Below, one piece after another: positions 1-8,543 of a DNA stretch of 64,000 nt. Positions within the stretch are counted from its first letter, which is position 1. Every line of letters begins with the position of its first letter. The notes under the pieces are model-generated. The model searched no databases and was not told the origin of the DNA. It saw nothing but the letters and a program-made list of their open reading frames with translations. Where the stretch lies: the NCBI RefSeq assembly GCF_003387475.1, contig NZ_QUNO01000012.1:62001-126000 (forward strand), given 5' to 3'. A program made the position numbers and the translations under genes. Origin of the DNA: Kutzneria buriramensis (GTDB lineage: Bacteria > Actinomycetota > Actinomycetes > Mycobacteriales > Pseudonocardiaceae).

Positions 1-67
1 TACCAACATCGAGTTCCTGATGCAGGTGGCCAAGACGACGCCGGGCAGCAACGGCACCGACGACTGA
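1..67 (+). CDS. rho: Transcription termination factor Rho, C-terminal end (partial)
   Basis: Only the last 21 codons are present, in the frame starting at base 2. They end in a short tail (TNIEFLMQVAKTTPG then GSNGTDD) and TGA at 65-67. Rho is the hexameric RNA-dependent ATPase that ends transcription. The fragment shows no Rho motif by itself. The assignment rests on its resemblance to actinobacterial Rho C-termini and on the conserved rho-rpmE-prfA-prmC order that follows. A strong hairpin lies 24 bp downstream. Inference from context is strong, but the bulk of the gene lies outside the window. Confidence 0.75.
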   Translation, partial: TNIEFLMQVAKTTPGSNGTDD

Positions 68-90
68 CCGGTCCGCGCGGCAAAAACACG

Positions 91-129
91 GAAGGGGCCC
101 CGTCCTGAAGTTCAGGACGGGGCCCCTTC
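91..129. terminator. Perfect 19-bp hairpin, bidirectional terminator
   Basis: Bases 91-109 and 111-129 are exact reverse complements around a single central base, giving a 19-bp GC-rich stem. There is no long U tract on either side. It lies after the rho stop codon and also 69 bp beyond the stop of the converging gene at 198-689, so it can end transcription from both sides. Confidence 0.85.
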
Positions 130-197
130 TCATGTGTGGGAACCCCCATGCGGGGGAGCGTGGGGTCCCCGGCGGCGGGACCGGCGGTCCCGCTGGC

Positions 198-689
198 TCA
201 CTGGTGCGGGCGGGCCGGCGGGGTCCAGCCCCGGTAGTTGTTGAAGTAGTTGTAGCCGCCCATGGCCTTGGTGACGTGGCCGATCCTGCCGTTGACGCTG
301 GTGGCCCAGAAGCCGCCGGCGCCGTCGGAGATGCCGACGTGGCCGTAGGCGCTGATGTTCCAGTACACGAAGGCGCCCAGCGGCGGGTTGTGGTCGCCAA
401 CGTGCTTGGGGGAGGCGCCCGCCCAGTGCGCGTCGGCCGAGGCCCACACGTAGTCCGTGCCGTACGCGAGCTCGGCGGCCTTCTCGCAGTGGCCCTGGTA
501 GGCGGTGCTGCCGTTGTGCGCCTTGTACCAGGCCACGGCGCCGGCGGCGGTGCCGTCGCCGGCCGACATCGGGGCGACGACGGCGGCCGGCGCGGCGGAG
601 GCCTCGGCCAGCGGGACGGCGCCCAGCGCCGTGACGGACAGGGTCACGGCCAACGCCGCCCTGGCCGCGGTGCGCAGAAAGGAATTCAC
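198..689 (-). CDS. Small secreted CHAP/amidase-like cell-wall protein
   Basis: A 163-residue protein with an N-terminal signal peptide (basic NSFLRTAARAA, hydrophobic stretch, cleavage probably near AEASAAP). The mature part contains a single Cys in GHCEKAAELAYG and, further on, PPLGAFVYW followed by GHVGISDG. This Cys-then-His layout resembles CHAP/NlpC-like peptidoglycan amidohydrolases, where Cys and His are catalytic. The GTG start at 689 is chosen because GAGGGG lies 9 nt upstream; a TTG at 704 is the in-frame alternative. Secretion is clear, but the hydrolase function is inferred from motif spacing. It converges on rho across the shared hairpin. Confidence 0.7.
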   Translation of the reverse strand: MNSFLRTAARAALAVTLSVTALGAVPLAEASAAPAAVVAPMSAGDGTAAGAVAWYKAHNGSTAYQGHCEKAAELAYGTDYVWASADAHWAGASPKHVGDHNPPLGAFVYWNISAYGHVGISDGAGGFWATSVNGRIGHVTKAMGGYNYFNNYRGWTPPARPHQ

Positions 690-797
690 GATGTGTCCCC
701 TCAACGAGTTGGGTCTTGACGACCTGGGGACAACGCTATGGGCGTGACCGAAGACACGTCATCGCTCGTTGCCGTGACCGGAAACGGGACCGGCAGG

Positions 798-1196
798 TCA
801 CGCCCCGTGATCAGACGAAAGTTGGTGCTCCCACACGCACGCGGTGACCGCGATGATCGCCGCCGGCGTGCCGACGGCCACCGCGACCAGGTCGGGAACC
901 GCCAGCCAGCTCAGCGCGACGCCGCCGGCCAGCACCAGCGCCGGGTAGCCGAGCGCGATCCGGCGCAGCCGCCGATGCCGGCCCCAGCGCGCCCCGGCGT
1001 GCAGCGCCGCCGTCACGGCCGCCGCCGCGCCGAACACCACCGCCGACACCGGCTCCGTGCCGTCCCCGACGCCCAGCAGCAGGCTCGCGCCGCCGAGCAG
1101 GCCCAGCACGGTCGCCGTGAACAGCAGGGGCACGGCCAGCCACAGCGCGACCGGCAGCGGTCGCGCCGGCGAGCAGGCCTCCAACGCGCACGGCAC
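798..1196 (-). CDS. Small multi-pass membrane protein, unknown function
   Basis: About 132 residues if started at GTG 1196 ([13 protein letters not shown]); an upstream start as far as 1343 is possible, but that extension looks non-membrane and low in information. Four hydrophobic segments are visible, for example [20 protein letters not shown], a second ending [13 protein letters not shown], a basic loop [10 protein letters not shown], then two more before a polar tail [11 protein letters not shown]. No catalytic motif or known family was recognised. It is divergent from rpmE, and the two promoters share the interval 1197-1434. Start position and function are uncertain. Confidence 0.5.
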   Translation of the reverse strand: MPCALEACSPARPLPVALWLAVPLLFTATVLGLLGGASLLLGVGDGTEPVSAVVFGAAAAVTAALHAGARWGRHRRLRRIALGYPALVLAGGVALSWLAVPDLVAVAVGTPAAIIAVTACVWEHQLSSDHGA

Positions 1197-1434
1197 GGGG
1201 CACAGTGTGGCGAATGGGCCATTCGGCGGGTGGGTGAGGTCGGCGGAAGGCCCATCGGCTGCGCTCAGTGGGCCGCGGCCAGCGGTGAGTGGTCGCCGGG
1301 AACAAACGAGCCCCCGGCCCTGTTCATGCAGGTGTCGGGCCATCTGGCAGAATGGATGGCCGAGTCAGGCTCCGGTTCACCCCACCGCACCAGCCACGGG
1401 GACCCGGCGGCCGCCGATGAGAGGAACAAGCACG

Positions 1435-1647
1435 ATGAAGGCCGGCATTCACCCGGAGTACGTGGAGACGTCCGTGACCTGCGGTTGCGGCAACACCTTC
1501 ACCACCCACAGCACCAAGACCTCCGGTGCGATCCACGTCGAGGTCTGCTCCAACTGCCACCCGTTCTACACGGGCAAGCAGAAGATCCTGGACACCGGTG
1601 GTCGCGTCGCCCGCTTCGAGGCTCGCTACGGCAAGCGCAAGAAGTGA
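1435..1647 (+). CDS. rpmE: 50S ribosomal protein L31, zinc-binding (C+) type
   Basis: A 70-residue protein, [12 protein letters not shown] at the N-terminus, typical of bL31, which helps bridge the 50S and 30S subunits. The zinc-site cysteines are present as CGC (residues 16-18) and CSNC (38-41), so this is the zinc-containing form rather than the zinc-starvation paralogue. ATG 1435 is preceded by GAGG at 1420-1423. A promoter-like CAGAAT hexamer lies at 1348-1353. It sits between rho and prfA as in most actinobacteria, although here a two-component system intervenes before prfA. A hairpin terminator follows at 1749-1787. Confidence 0.97.
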   Translation: MKAGIHPEYVETSVTCGCGNTFTTHSTKTSGAIHVEVCSNCHPFYTGKQKILDTGGRVARFEARYGKRKK

Positions 1648-1748
1648 GCTGACCAAGAACGGACTCGGGTGGACCCATGTCCGCAGACCGCGCGGACATG
1701 ATCGCCCGTTCGTTGTTTCTGGGGGACGACCCCAGACCCCGCAAGCGT

Positions 1749-1787
1749 CGAGAGGGCCCCGCAGCCGCTGGCTGTGGGGCCCTCTCG
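1749..1787 (+). terminator. Hairpin terminator of rpmE
   Basis: CGAGAGGGCCCCGCAGC (1749-1765) pairs with GCTGTGGGGCCCTCTCG (1771-1787) with a single G-T wobble and a 5-nt loop. It begins about 100 bp after the rpmE stop. There is no U tract, as is common in high-GC actinobacteria. Confidence 0.8.
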
Positions 1788-2202
1788 CGTGTGGCCCGGT
1801 GAACTGGGGGTACACACCGGACCCTGCCCGCCCCGACACGGGCGCGTTCGTGCCACAGAGGTTCGTGCTGGGAATGTGGCGGTGCGCCGTGGCGGCGCAG
1901 GCTGGGGGCTACTTGCGCCGCCACGGTCTTGCATCGCCCCACCGGGGGCTCTCCCGGACCCCGGCGGGGTGCGACGCCACCAAGACTGCCCCTGGCGGCC
2001 CGGCCCGCTCATCGTCAAAATTGGGTATTCCCGCGCTAGTGGTTGCCGGGTAACGAGAAGCGCGACCTCTCGGTGACCGAGATTCATACCCGAAATCCGG
2101 ATAACACGTCCGGCCGGTCGGTCGATAGGCCGGTTGGTTGAATCATCACAAAGGCGGTCGCTCTCCCACGACCGCGCCGACGTTGTGGGCAGGGGGCTGC
2201 GC
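1788..2202. other. Intergenic stretch without a convincing gene
   Basis: About 415 bp between the rpmE terminator and the sensor kinase. Short open frames exist but have arginine/proline/glycine-rich low-complexity translations and no ribosome binding sites. The sequence from about 2020 to 2140 is relatively AT-rich (for example ATTCATACCC, CCGGATAACACG) and probably holds the promoter of the downstream two-component operon. No repeat or RNA gene was recognised. Confidence 0.6.
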
Positions 2203-3543
2203 ATGACAGGGCAGGGTTGGTTGACGCGAATACCGGCTGTCCGGATCCCGGTCGTGATAGCCGTGGTGGCCACGATCGCGGTCAACCTGTCGCCGGCCCG
2301 CGCCGTGATCCCGGACCAGCCGGGCCAGCTGATGCTGGTCGTGGCGGTCGCCGGTATCACCGCGTGTGGCGCCGTGATGGCGTTCGTGCTGGCCAGGATC
2401 GACGACAGCAGAGGTATCGCCGGACTGGCCGCCGCCGTAACGGTCTACGCGCTGGTCGCGCTCCCGTCGACGATCATCGCGTTCACCACCCCGGGCTCCC
2501 AGCACCTGACGGGCCTGCTGCGGCTCAGCGGCGGCCTGATCTTCCTCGTGCTGCTGGCCTGCGCGCTGGCGCCGCGCCAGCCGACGTGGACCACGGGCTG
2601 GCAGGGCGGCCTGCTCGGCATCGGCGTGAGCATCGCGATGGCGGTGACGATCAACGCCGTCCCACCGCTGGACGCGGCGGCCACCGCCGGCTGGCTCAAC
2701 TACTTCGTCGTGGTGGCGTGGGCCGTGATGACGCTGACCTACATCGCGTACGGCATCCGCAACCGCGTGCCGATGGCCTACGGCATCGGCTCCGGCATGG
2801 TGTTGGTCTTCGCCGCCCAGATCCTGCGCGAGACCGGCAACGTGGGCCTGGGCGGCGCGTGCTTGCGGCTGTGCGGCGCGATCATCATGTGCGCCGCGCT
2901 GGCCCGCCGGCTGCGTGAGCGCTGGCAGACCTCGCAGCTGCGGGTCGACCGCATCGCGGAGCTGGACCACGAGCTGCACAACGTGCTCGCCGGCCTGGAC
3001 GGCATGACCCACGTGCTCAGCAACGTCGGCAACGACGACCGCGAGATGCTCAGCGAGGCCGTCCGCGAGGAGATCGGCCGCCTGCGCAACCTGCTCGACC
3101 AGCGCGCCGAGCCGATGGGCTGCGCGGTCGACCCGGTGCTCACCCGGATCGTCACGCTGCGCCGCACCAACGGCCTGGACGTCGAGCTGGACGTCGAACC
3201 CGGCCTGCGCACGACCATGCCCGCCGACGCGTTCGCGCAGGTCGTGACCAACCTGCTGGCCAACTGCGAGCGGCACGCGCCCGGGGCGAAGGTGCTGGTC
3301 AAAGCCCGCTCGAACGGCCGCAGCGTGCAGGTCGAGGTGCGCGACGACGGCCCCGGCCTCGCGCCGGAGGTGCGCGGCAAGGTGTTCCGCCGCGGCGTGC
3401 ACGACCGCTCGCGCGGCGGCAGCGGGCTCGGGCTGCACCTGAGCCAGCAGCTGGTCGGCGCGTCCGGCGGCTCGCTGTCGCTGCGTCCGGCCGACGACGG
3501 GCACGGCACCGTCGCGGCGCTGGCCGTGCCCGCGGGACGCTGA
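2203..3543 (+). CDS. Membrane-bound sensor histidine kinase
   Basis: A 446-residue protein with about six to eight N-terminal membrane segments (residues 12-235), a coiled linker, then the dimerisation helix with ELDHELHN (254-260; His256 or His259 as phosphoacceptor). The ATPase domain has the N box (QVVTNLLANCERHA, 346-359), G1 box DDGPGL (381-386) and G2 box GGSGLGLH (405-412). ATG 2203 is preferred because AGGGGG lies 6 nt upstream; a longer frame to 2134 lacks a site. The 3' end overlaps the response regulator by one base (TGATG), so the pair is translationally coupled. The membrane part has no known sensor domain, so the stimulus is unknown. It lies between rpmE and prfA. Confidence 0.9.
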   Translation: MTGQGWLTRIPAVRIPVVIAVVATIAVNLSPARAVIPDQPGQLMLVVAVAGITACGAVMAFVLARIDDSRGIAGLAAAVTVYALVALPSTIIAFTTPGSQHLTGLLRLSGGLIFLVLLACALAPRQPTWTTGWQGGLLGIGVSIAMAVTINAVPPLDAAATAGWLNYFVVVAWAVMTLTYIAYGIRNRVPMAYGIGSGMVLVFAAQILRETGNVGLGGACLRLCGAIIMCAALARRLRERWQTSQLRVDRIAELDHELHNVLAGLDGMTHVLSNVGNDDREMLSEAVREEIGRLRNLLDQRAEPMGCAVDPVLTRIVTLRRTNGLDVELDVEPGLRTTMPADAFAQVVTNLLANCERHAPGAKVLVKARSNGRSVQVEVRDDGPGLAPEVRGKVFRRGVHDRSRGGSGLGLHLSQQLVGASGGSLSLRPADDGHGTVAALAVPAGR

Positions 3544-4181
3544 TGAAGCCACCCGTTCTGGTGATCGACGATCATGCGATCGTGGCCACCTCCCTGGTGT
3601 TGGCGCTGCGCGGACAGGGCTTCCCGGCCCGCCGCAGCCAGGTGACGTCCGAGGCGGTGATCCTGGCCGAGGCGGAGACCGGCGAGCGCGGCCTGGCGCT
3701 GCTGGACATGGACCTCGGCCTCGACGTGGACGGCGCCGATCTGGTGATGCCGCTGCGCGCCGCCGGCTGGCAGGTGCTGGTCGTGACGGGGTCGTCCAGC
3801 CGTAACCGCATCGCCGCCGCGATCGTGGCCGGGGCGATCGGCTGGGTGTCCAAGACCGCGCCGTTCGAGCAGCTCTTACAGGCCGCGGTCAACGCCGCCG
3901 CCGGCCGGTCGATGCTGTCCGAGCAGGAGCGCCGCGAGCTGGTCGAGCTCGCCCGCGGCGACCAGGACCGGACCCGGCTGCTGGACCGGCTGACCACCCG
4001 CGAGCGCGAGGTGCTGGACCGGCTCGCCGCAGGTCAGCGGGCCGCGAAGGTGGCCGAGGAGTTCGTCGTCTCGGTCGCCACGGTGCGCAGCCAGATCCGG
4101 TCCATCCTGGCCAAACTGGAGGTCGGCTCCCAGCTGGAGGCGGTCGCGCTGGCCCGATCGGGTGGGAGCTCGGGCCGTTAG
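3543..4181 (+). CDS. LuxR/NarL-type response regulator
   Basis: A 212-residue protein. The receiver domain is N-terminal with the acidic pair D9-D10, a candidate phosphoacceptor in LLDMDLG (D55 or D57), T82 and K104 (VSKTAP). A LuxR helix-turn-helix follows at about 148-205 ([15 protein letters not shown], then [13 protein letters not shown]). It is the obvious partner of the kinase whose stop codon it overlaps. It should bind DNA on phosphorylation; no target site was identified. The receiver has D-M-D around the acceptor position, so the exact acceptor needs alignment. prfA starts 14 bp downstream and may be cotranscribed. Confidence 0.93.
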   Translation: MKPPVLVIDDHAIVATSLVLALRGQGFPARRSQVTSEAVILAEAETGERGLALLDMDLGLDVDGADLVMPLRAAGWQVLVVTGSSSRNRIAAAIVAGAIGWVSKTAPFEQLLQAAVNAAAGRSMLSEQERRELVELARGDQDRTRLLDRLTTREREVLDRLAAGQRAAKVAEEFVVSVATVRSQIRSILAKLEVGSQLEAVALARSGGSSGR

Positions 4182-4195
4182 GCAAACTAGACGGT

Positions 4196-5281
4196 GTGAC
4201 CAGACCCGTCGCTGAGGCCCTAGACGCGCTGCTTGCCGAGTACGACGACCTCGAGGTGAGGCTCGCCGACCCCTCGGTGCACGCGGACCAGGCGACGGCC
4301 CGCAAGCTCGGCCGCCGCTACGCCGAGCTGACGCCGGTCGCCCGCACCATCCGCGAGCTGGAGCAGGTGCACAACGACATCACCGCCGCCGACGAACTGG
4401 CCGGCGAGGACTCGGCGTTCGCCGCCGAGGCCGACGCGCTGCGAGCGCGGGTGCCCGAGCTCGAGCAGCGGCTGACCGAGCTGCTGCTGCCGCGCGACCC
4501 GCACGACTCGTCCGACGTCGTCATGGAGGTCAAGTCGGGCGAGGGCGGCGAGGAGTCGGCGCTGTTCGCCTCCGACCTGGTGCGGATGTACCTGCGCTAC
4601 GCCGAGAAGCACGGCTGGAAGGCCGAGATGCTCGACGCCACCGACTCCGACCTCGGCGGCTTCAAGGACGCCACGCTCGTGTTCAAGTCGAAGACCAACG
4701 ACCTCGACGGCGTCTGGTCGCGGCTGAAGTTCGAGGGCGGCGTGCACCGCGTGCAGCGCGTGCCGGTCACCGAGTCGCAGGGCCGCATCCACACCTCCGC
4801 GGCCGGCGTGCTGGTGTACCCGGAGGTCGAGGACGTCGAGATCGAGATCGACGAGAAGGACCTGCGGGTGGACGTGTTCCGCTCGTCCGGGCACGGCGGC
4901 CAGAGCGTCAACACCACCGACTCGGCGGTGCGCATCACGCACCTGCCCACCGGCATCGTGGTGTCCTGCCAGAACGAGCGGTCGCAGCTGCAGAACAAGG
5001 CCCGCGCCATGGAGGTGCTCCAGTCCCGGCTCCAGGCCCTGGCCGAGGAGAAGGCGCAGCTGGAGGCGTCGGCCAACCGCCGCAGCCAGGTCCGCACGGT
5101 CGACCGGTCGGAGCGGATCCGGACGTACAACTTCCCGGAGAACCGCATCTCCGACCACCGGATCAACTACAAGGCGCACAACCTGGACCAGGTGCTCACC
5201 GGCGAGCTCGACCCTCTGCTGGACGCGCTGGCCGAGGCCGACCGCGCGGAGCGGCTGGCCGGGGTGGGCGGCAATGGCTGA
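4196..5281 (+). CDS. prfA: Peptide chain release factor 1
   Basis: A 361-residue class I release factor that recognises UAA and UAG and triggers peptide release on the ribosome. The tripeptide anticodon PxT is PVT at 190-192 within [15 protein letters not shown], and the catalytic GGQ is at 234-236 within [11 protein letters not shown]; the Gln is the methylation target of PrmC. Length matches the family (about 360). It starts at GTG 4196, 14 bp after the response regulator, with no good Shine-Dalgarno. It overlaps prmC by 8 bases, so factor and modifying enzyme are coupled. Confidence 0.98.
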   Translation: MTRPVAEALDALLAEYDDLEVRLADPSVHADQATARKLGRRYAELTPVARTIRELEQVHNDITAADELAGEDSAFAAEADALRARVPELEQRLTELLLPRDPHDSSDVVMEVKSGEGGEESALFASDLVRMYLRYAEKHGWKAEMLDATDSDLGGFKDATLVFKSKTNDLDGVWSRLKFEGGVHRVQRVPVTESQGRIHTSAAGVLVYPEVEDVEIEIDEKDLRVDVFRSSGHGGQSVNTTDSAVRITHLPTGIVVSCQNERSQLQNKARAMEVLQSRLQALAEEKAQLEASANRRSQVRTVDRSERIRTYNFPENRISDHRINYKAHNLDQVLTGELDPLLDALAEADRAERLAGVGGNG

Positions 5282-6149
5282 CGTGCGCCACCGGCAGCCG
5301 CTCCGGCTGGCCATCCTCGACGCGGAGCGGATCCTGGCCGGGGCCGGCATCGACAGCGCGCGGTACGAGGCCGAGGAGATCGCCGCGCACGTGGTCGGCG
5401 TGGAGCGGATGAAGCTGCCGCTGGTGCCGCTGGTGGACCCGCAGGTGGTCGACGGCATCGGCAAGCTCGTGCACCAGCGGGCGAAGCGGATTCCCTTGCA
5501 GCACCTGCTGGGTTGGGCCCCGCTGGGACCGATCACTGTGGACGTCGGCCCCGGCGTGTTCATCCCGCGGCCGGAGACCGAGCTGCTGCTCGACTGGGGA
5601 TTGCGTCACCTGCAAGGGAAATCTCGACCCTTGGTGGTCGACCTGTGCACCGGTTCGGCCGCGCTTGCCTTGGCCACGGCGCATTCCCGGCCCGACGCCG
5701 TCGTGCACGCCGTCGAGATGGACCGGTCCGCCCTCGCGTGGGCGCGCCGCAACGCCGACAAGCAGGTCACCGCCGGCGACACCCCGATCCGGCTGCACGC
5801 CGCGGACGTCACCGCCCCCGGCGTACTGTCCGAACTGGACGGTTCCGTCGACCTCGTGCTGTGCAATCCCCCTTACGTGCCAATGGGAACCGTGGTTCCA
5901 CCGGAGGTCGCCGACCACGATCCGGCGCAGGCGGTGTTCTCCGGCGGCGACGGCCTCGACGTCATCCGGCACGTGGTCGCGCTGGCGGCTCGCCTGCTGG
6001 TGCCCGGCGGGGGCGTCGCCATCGAGCACGACGACACCCAGGGCGAGTCCGTGCCGGCGCTGCTGGCGTCCCGGCGAGTGCTGACCGACGTCCAGGAGCA
6101 CCCGGACCTGGTCGGTCGCCCGAGGTTCGCTACCGCACTGCGGAGTTAG
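5274..6149 (+). CDS. prmC: Release factor glutamine methyltransferase
   Basis: A 291-residue SAM-dependent N5-glutamine methyltransferase (HemK family) that methylates the GGQ glutamine of release factors. The N-terminal helical substrate domain is followed by the Rossmann fold with motif I-like [13 protein letters not shown] (121-133; usual form is DLGTGSG) and the diagnostic NPPY at 198-201. FIPRPETE at 96-103 is also typical of the family. It overlaps prfA by 8 bases. Its 3' end overlaps the converging gene at 6130 by 20 bp, with no room for an intervening terminator. Confidence 0.96.
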   Translation: MADVRHRQPLRLAILDAERILAGAGIDSARYEAEEIAAHVVGVERMKLPLVPLVDPQVVDGIGKLVHQRAKRIPLQHLLGWAPLGPITVDVGPGVFIPRPETELLLDWGLRHLQGKSRPLVVDLCTGSAALALATAHSRPDAVVHAVEMDRSALAWARRNADKQVTAGDTPIRLHAADVTAPGVLSELDGSVDLVLCNPPYVPMGTVVPPEVADHDPAQAVFSGGDGLDVIRHVVALAARLLVPGGGVAIEHDDTQGESVPALLASRRVLTDVQEHPDLVGRPRFATALRS

Positions 6150-6726
6150 CGACCATGGTGTCGAACAGTGGCGACGTCTGCGCCCAGTTGGCTGCGGGCG
6201 CGGAGGCGTAGACGTCGTACTGGGTGCCGTCGGCGTTCCAGTACAGGATCTTCACGTGCCGCGGCTGGCCGTTCAGGGTGTACGTGAACTCCCACAGCAC
6301 GGCCGGGTCGTCGCGGAACTTCTGCTGCGTCATCTGGACGCGCTGGTAACCCGGTTGGGTGGACCAGGACTGCTTCTCGTAGGCGGTGAGCCAGGTGAAC
6401 AGGTCGGCGTCGCCGGCCACGCCCTGGTAGCGCACGAAGCGGCCGCTGGCCCCGCCGTTGGCGGGGTCGTCGGCCTGGAAGCCGTTGCGGATGGAGCTGG
6501 TCTTCCATCCGTCGGGGATCACCGTGACCAGCCCGTTCGGGCCGCTGACCTGCTGGAATCCCGCCGGCGGCCCGGCCGGCGCGGAGGACGAGGGCGCGGG
6601 GACGGCCCCCGGCGTGCCGGCGATCGCCGTGCTGCCGTGCGCGGCCAGCAGGGCCACGCCGATCAGGCCGCCCGCGACGAGGTAGCCCACCGCCGCGACC
6701 AGCGCCAGCTGTAGTGGAGTGCGCAC
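6130..6726 (-). CDS. Membrane-anchored extracellular protein of unknown function
   Basis: A 198-residue protein with one N-terminal transmembrane segment (LALVAAVGYLVAGGLIGVALL, residues 7-27) and a Pro/Ser/Ala-rich stalk (VPAPSSSAPAGPP). The exported domain contains GLVTVIPDGWKTSS, resembling the domain often found in actinobacterial exported proteins and at the C-termini of Ser/Thr kinases. No catalytic motif is evident. Start GTG 6726 is taken because GGGGAGGG lies just upstream and the sequence before it looks non-coding. It converges on prmC with a 20-bp 3' overlap and diverges from the TPR protein 59 bp away. Confidence 0.7.
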   Translation of the reverse strand: MRTPLQLALVAAVGYLVAGGLIGVALLAAHGSTAIAGTPGAVPAPSSSAPAGPPAGFQQVSGPNGLVTVIPDGWKTSSIRNGFQADDPANGGASGRFVRYQGVAGDADLFTWLTAYEKQSWSTQPGYQRVQMTQQKFRDDPAVLWEFTYTLNGQPRHVKILYWNADGTQYDVYASAPAANWAQTSPLFDTMVANSAVR

Positions 6727-6785
6727 GGCCCTCCCCGTCCGGAAGAATGCGAGCCGTCGACAAGCGTACTGAGCGAGGGCCGCGG

Positions 6786-7589
6786 ATGGGCAACGAGTGG
6801 CAGGCCAGCCGGGAGTGGAAGGACATCTCCACCAAGTGGCGACTCGTGCCGACGGGCCTGCGGTCGTCACGGCCGGAGGACCCGTTCGCGCAGGGCTGGC
6901 AGGCCATGGAGGGCGGCGACCTGGCCGGGGCGCAGGGGTTGTTCGAGGAGGCCTGCCGGGTTCGCGGCGACGGCAACGACTACGTCGCGCTCGGGGACGT
7001 CTCCGTGGCGCGGCGGGACTGGCCCGCCGCCGAATCCCAGTTCCAGCGGGCCCTGCTGGTCGCCCCGCTGTCCATTCTGGCGGTGCTCGGGCTCGCGCTC
7101 GTACGGGCCGCGACGGGTCAGGCCGAGACCGCCGTCGCCGAACTGGACGTGCTGGCCCGCACCCGCAAGGGCGATCCGGTCATCGGCTACTACCTCGCCG
7201 TCGCGCTGCTGGCCCGGACCGTCGAGGTGCGGACCGAGACCGGCGACGGCCGGCTGCTCATCGGCGACGCCGACCAGCTGGCCCAGTGCGACGCCCTGGC
7301 GCGGCGGGTGGCGCTGTCCGGCACCGACGACGCCGAGCTGCTCGCCGCCGGCCGCGCGCTGCTGGAGGAGGTGCAGTCCGGGCAGACCTGGATCTGGACC
7401 GCGCCGCAGCCGGTCGCCTTCCTCGGCCTGGTCGCCGCACTGTTCGGCGTCGCCCCGATCATCGTCGGCGGCCTGCTCGGCAGCTGGCCCCTCGTCGTCG
7501 CCGGCCTGGTGATCGGCGCGGCGGCGGTGTTCTACGCGGTGTACCAGTACCGAAGGCAGCGCTGGCAACTCCGCGCCCTGAGCCGGTAA
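6786..7589 (+). CDS. TPR-repeat protein with C-terminal membrane hairpin
   Basis: A 267-residue protein. Residues 40-150 show tetratricopeptide-like helices (GWQAMEGGDLAGAQGLFEEA, then YVALGDVSVARRDWPAAESQFQRAL). The C-terminus has two adjacent hydrophobic segments (VAFLGLVAALFGVAPIIVGGL and LVVAGLVIGAAAVFYAVY) and a basic tail. It probably sits on the inner face of the membrane as a protein-interaction module; the partner is unknown. ATG 6786 has GAGGG about 7 nt upstream. It is followed by a palindromic repeat rather than an ordinary terminator. Confidence 0.8.
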   Translation: MGNEWQASREWKDISTKWRLVPTGLRSSRPEDPFAQGWQAMEGGDLAGAQGLFEEACRVRGDGNDYVALGDVSVARRDWPAAESQFQRALLVAPLSILAVLGLALVRAATGQAETAVAELDVLARTRKGDPVIGYYLAVALLARTVEVRTETGDGRLLIGDADQLAQCDALARRVALSGTDDAELLAAGRALLEEVQSGQTWIWTAPQPVAFLGLVAALFGVAPIIVGGLLGSWPLVVAGLVIGAAAVFYAVYQYRRQRWQLRALSR

Positions 7590-7626
7590 CCCGGCACGGC
7601 CCCCAACAGCCGGCAACCCGGGAATC

Positions 7627-7771
7627 GCTCGGCCGCGCCGGTGCTTCGCACGGTTGCTGGATTTCGATCGCCGCCACTCGACGCACCCACCACCAAGCCG
7701 ATGCGGCGGTCGAAATCCAGCAAGGGCGAGGCACCGGTCACGAGCGGCCGAGCTCCGCGCGGAACGCGCGG
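7627..7771. repeat. Family A palindromic repeat, copy 1 (145 bp)
   Basis: A long imperfect palindrome (7627-7753; outer arms GCTCGGCCG and CGGCCGAGC; inner arms TTGCTGGATTTCGA and TCGAAATCCAGCAA) followed by a separate 7-bp hairpin, CCGCGCG-GAA-CGCGCGG (7755-7771). The same arrangement and length recur at 17699-17843, and the right end recurs at 36354-36393. Arm changes between copies are partly compensatory. It abuts the promoter of sua5: TAAGAT begins 3 bp after it. No transposase or flanking direct repeat was seen. Confidence 0.88.
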
Positions 7772-7773
7772 CA

Positions 7774-7779
7774 TAAGAT
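7774..7779 (+). promoter_or_regulatory. -10 element of sua5, leaderless-type promoter
   Basis: TAAGAT ends 6 nt before GTG 7786, so transcription would start at or next to the start codon. There is no Shine-Dalgarno. The -35 region would fall inside the right end of the family A repeat. Confidence 0.6.
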
Positions 7780-7785
7780 CTGCGC

Positions 7786-8433
7786 GTGAGCACTGTCTAC
7801 GACTGCAGTCGCCAGGACAGCCGTGAAGCGGGGCTGGCCGCCGCGGCCGGCGCGGTCCGCTCAGGCCGCCTGGTGGTGCTGCCCACCGACACCCTGTACG
7901 GCATCGGTTGTGACGCTTTCGACCCGGCGGCGGTGCGGTCGCTGCTGGAGGCGAAGGGTCGCGGCCCGGACATGCCGATCCCGGTGCTGGTCGGCTCCTG
8001 GTCGACGATCGACGGCCTGGTCTTCTCGGTGCCCACGCAGGCCCGCCAGCTGATCGAGGCGTTCTGGCCGGGCGGCCTGTCGCTGGTGCTCAACCACGCC
8101 CCGTCGCTGAACTGGGACCTGGGCGAGACGCGCGGCACCGTGATGCTGCGAATGCCGCTGCACCCGGTGGCGATCGAGCTGCTGCGCGAAGTCGGCCCGA
8201 TGGCCGTCAGCAGCGCGAACCGCAGCGGCCACGCGCCGGCGACGACGGCCCAGGACGCGCAGGCGCAGCTGGCCGACTCGGTCGCTGTGTACCTGGACGG
8301 CGGCACCGCGGACAAGGGCGTGGCGTCGACGATCCTGGACCTCACCGGGGCGAAGCCGGTGGTGCTGCGGGAAGGCGCGGTCACCGTCGCGGAACTGAAC
8401 GAGGTGCTGGGCGAGGACGTCGTCACCAAGTGA
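7786..8433 (+). CDS. L-threonylcarbamoyladenylate synthase (Sua5/YrdC)
   Basis: A 215-residue protein that makes threonylcarbamoyl-AMP from threonine, bicarbonate and ATP, the first step of the universal t6A37 tRNA modification. Family signatures include PTDTLYGIGCDAF (residues 33-45), the KGRGPDMPIPVLVG region (61-74), PGGLSLVL and SSANRSGHAP. Length fits the YrdC/YwlC form without the extra Sua5 domain. GTG 7786 is chosen because a -10-like TAAGAT ends 6 nt upstream, predicting a leaderless transcript. The position between prmC and wecA is conserved in actinobacteria. Confidence 0.95.
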   Translation: MSTVYDCSRQDSREAGLAAAAGAVRSGRLVVLPTDTLYGIGCDAFDPAAVRSLLEAKGRGPDMPIPVLVGSWSTIDGLVFSVPTQARQLIEAFWPGGLSLVLNHAPSLNWDLGETRGTVMLRMPLHPVAIELLREVGPMAVSSANRSGHAPATTAQDAQAQLADSVAVYLDGGTADKGVASTILDLTGAKPVVLREGAVTVAELNEVLGEDVVTK

Positions 8434-8543
8434 CGACGTCAGTGATCAACTAGCCCCAGGGCGGGTTGCCACACGGTTGGCGGTAGCGTTGTAGACGCCT
8501 CTTCATTCCGTCGCCGCGAGCAAGCAAGGAGCGACAGCACGCC

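Noticed and set aside
1774-2076. 100-codon plus-strand frame after rpmE
   Set aside because: It begins in the terminator, lacks a ribosome binding site and has a low-complexity Arg/Gly/Pro translation.
7690-7770. Small peptides read through the family A repeats (for example MPRVPRGARPL on the minus strand)
   Set aside because: Similar peptides arise from each copy only because the DNA is repeated and palindromic; no ribosome binding site or codon bias supports translation.
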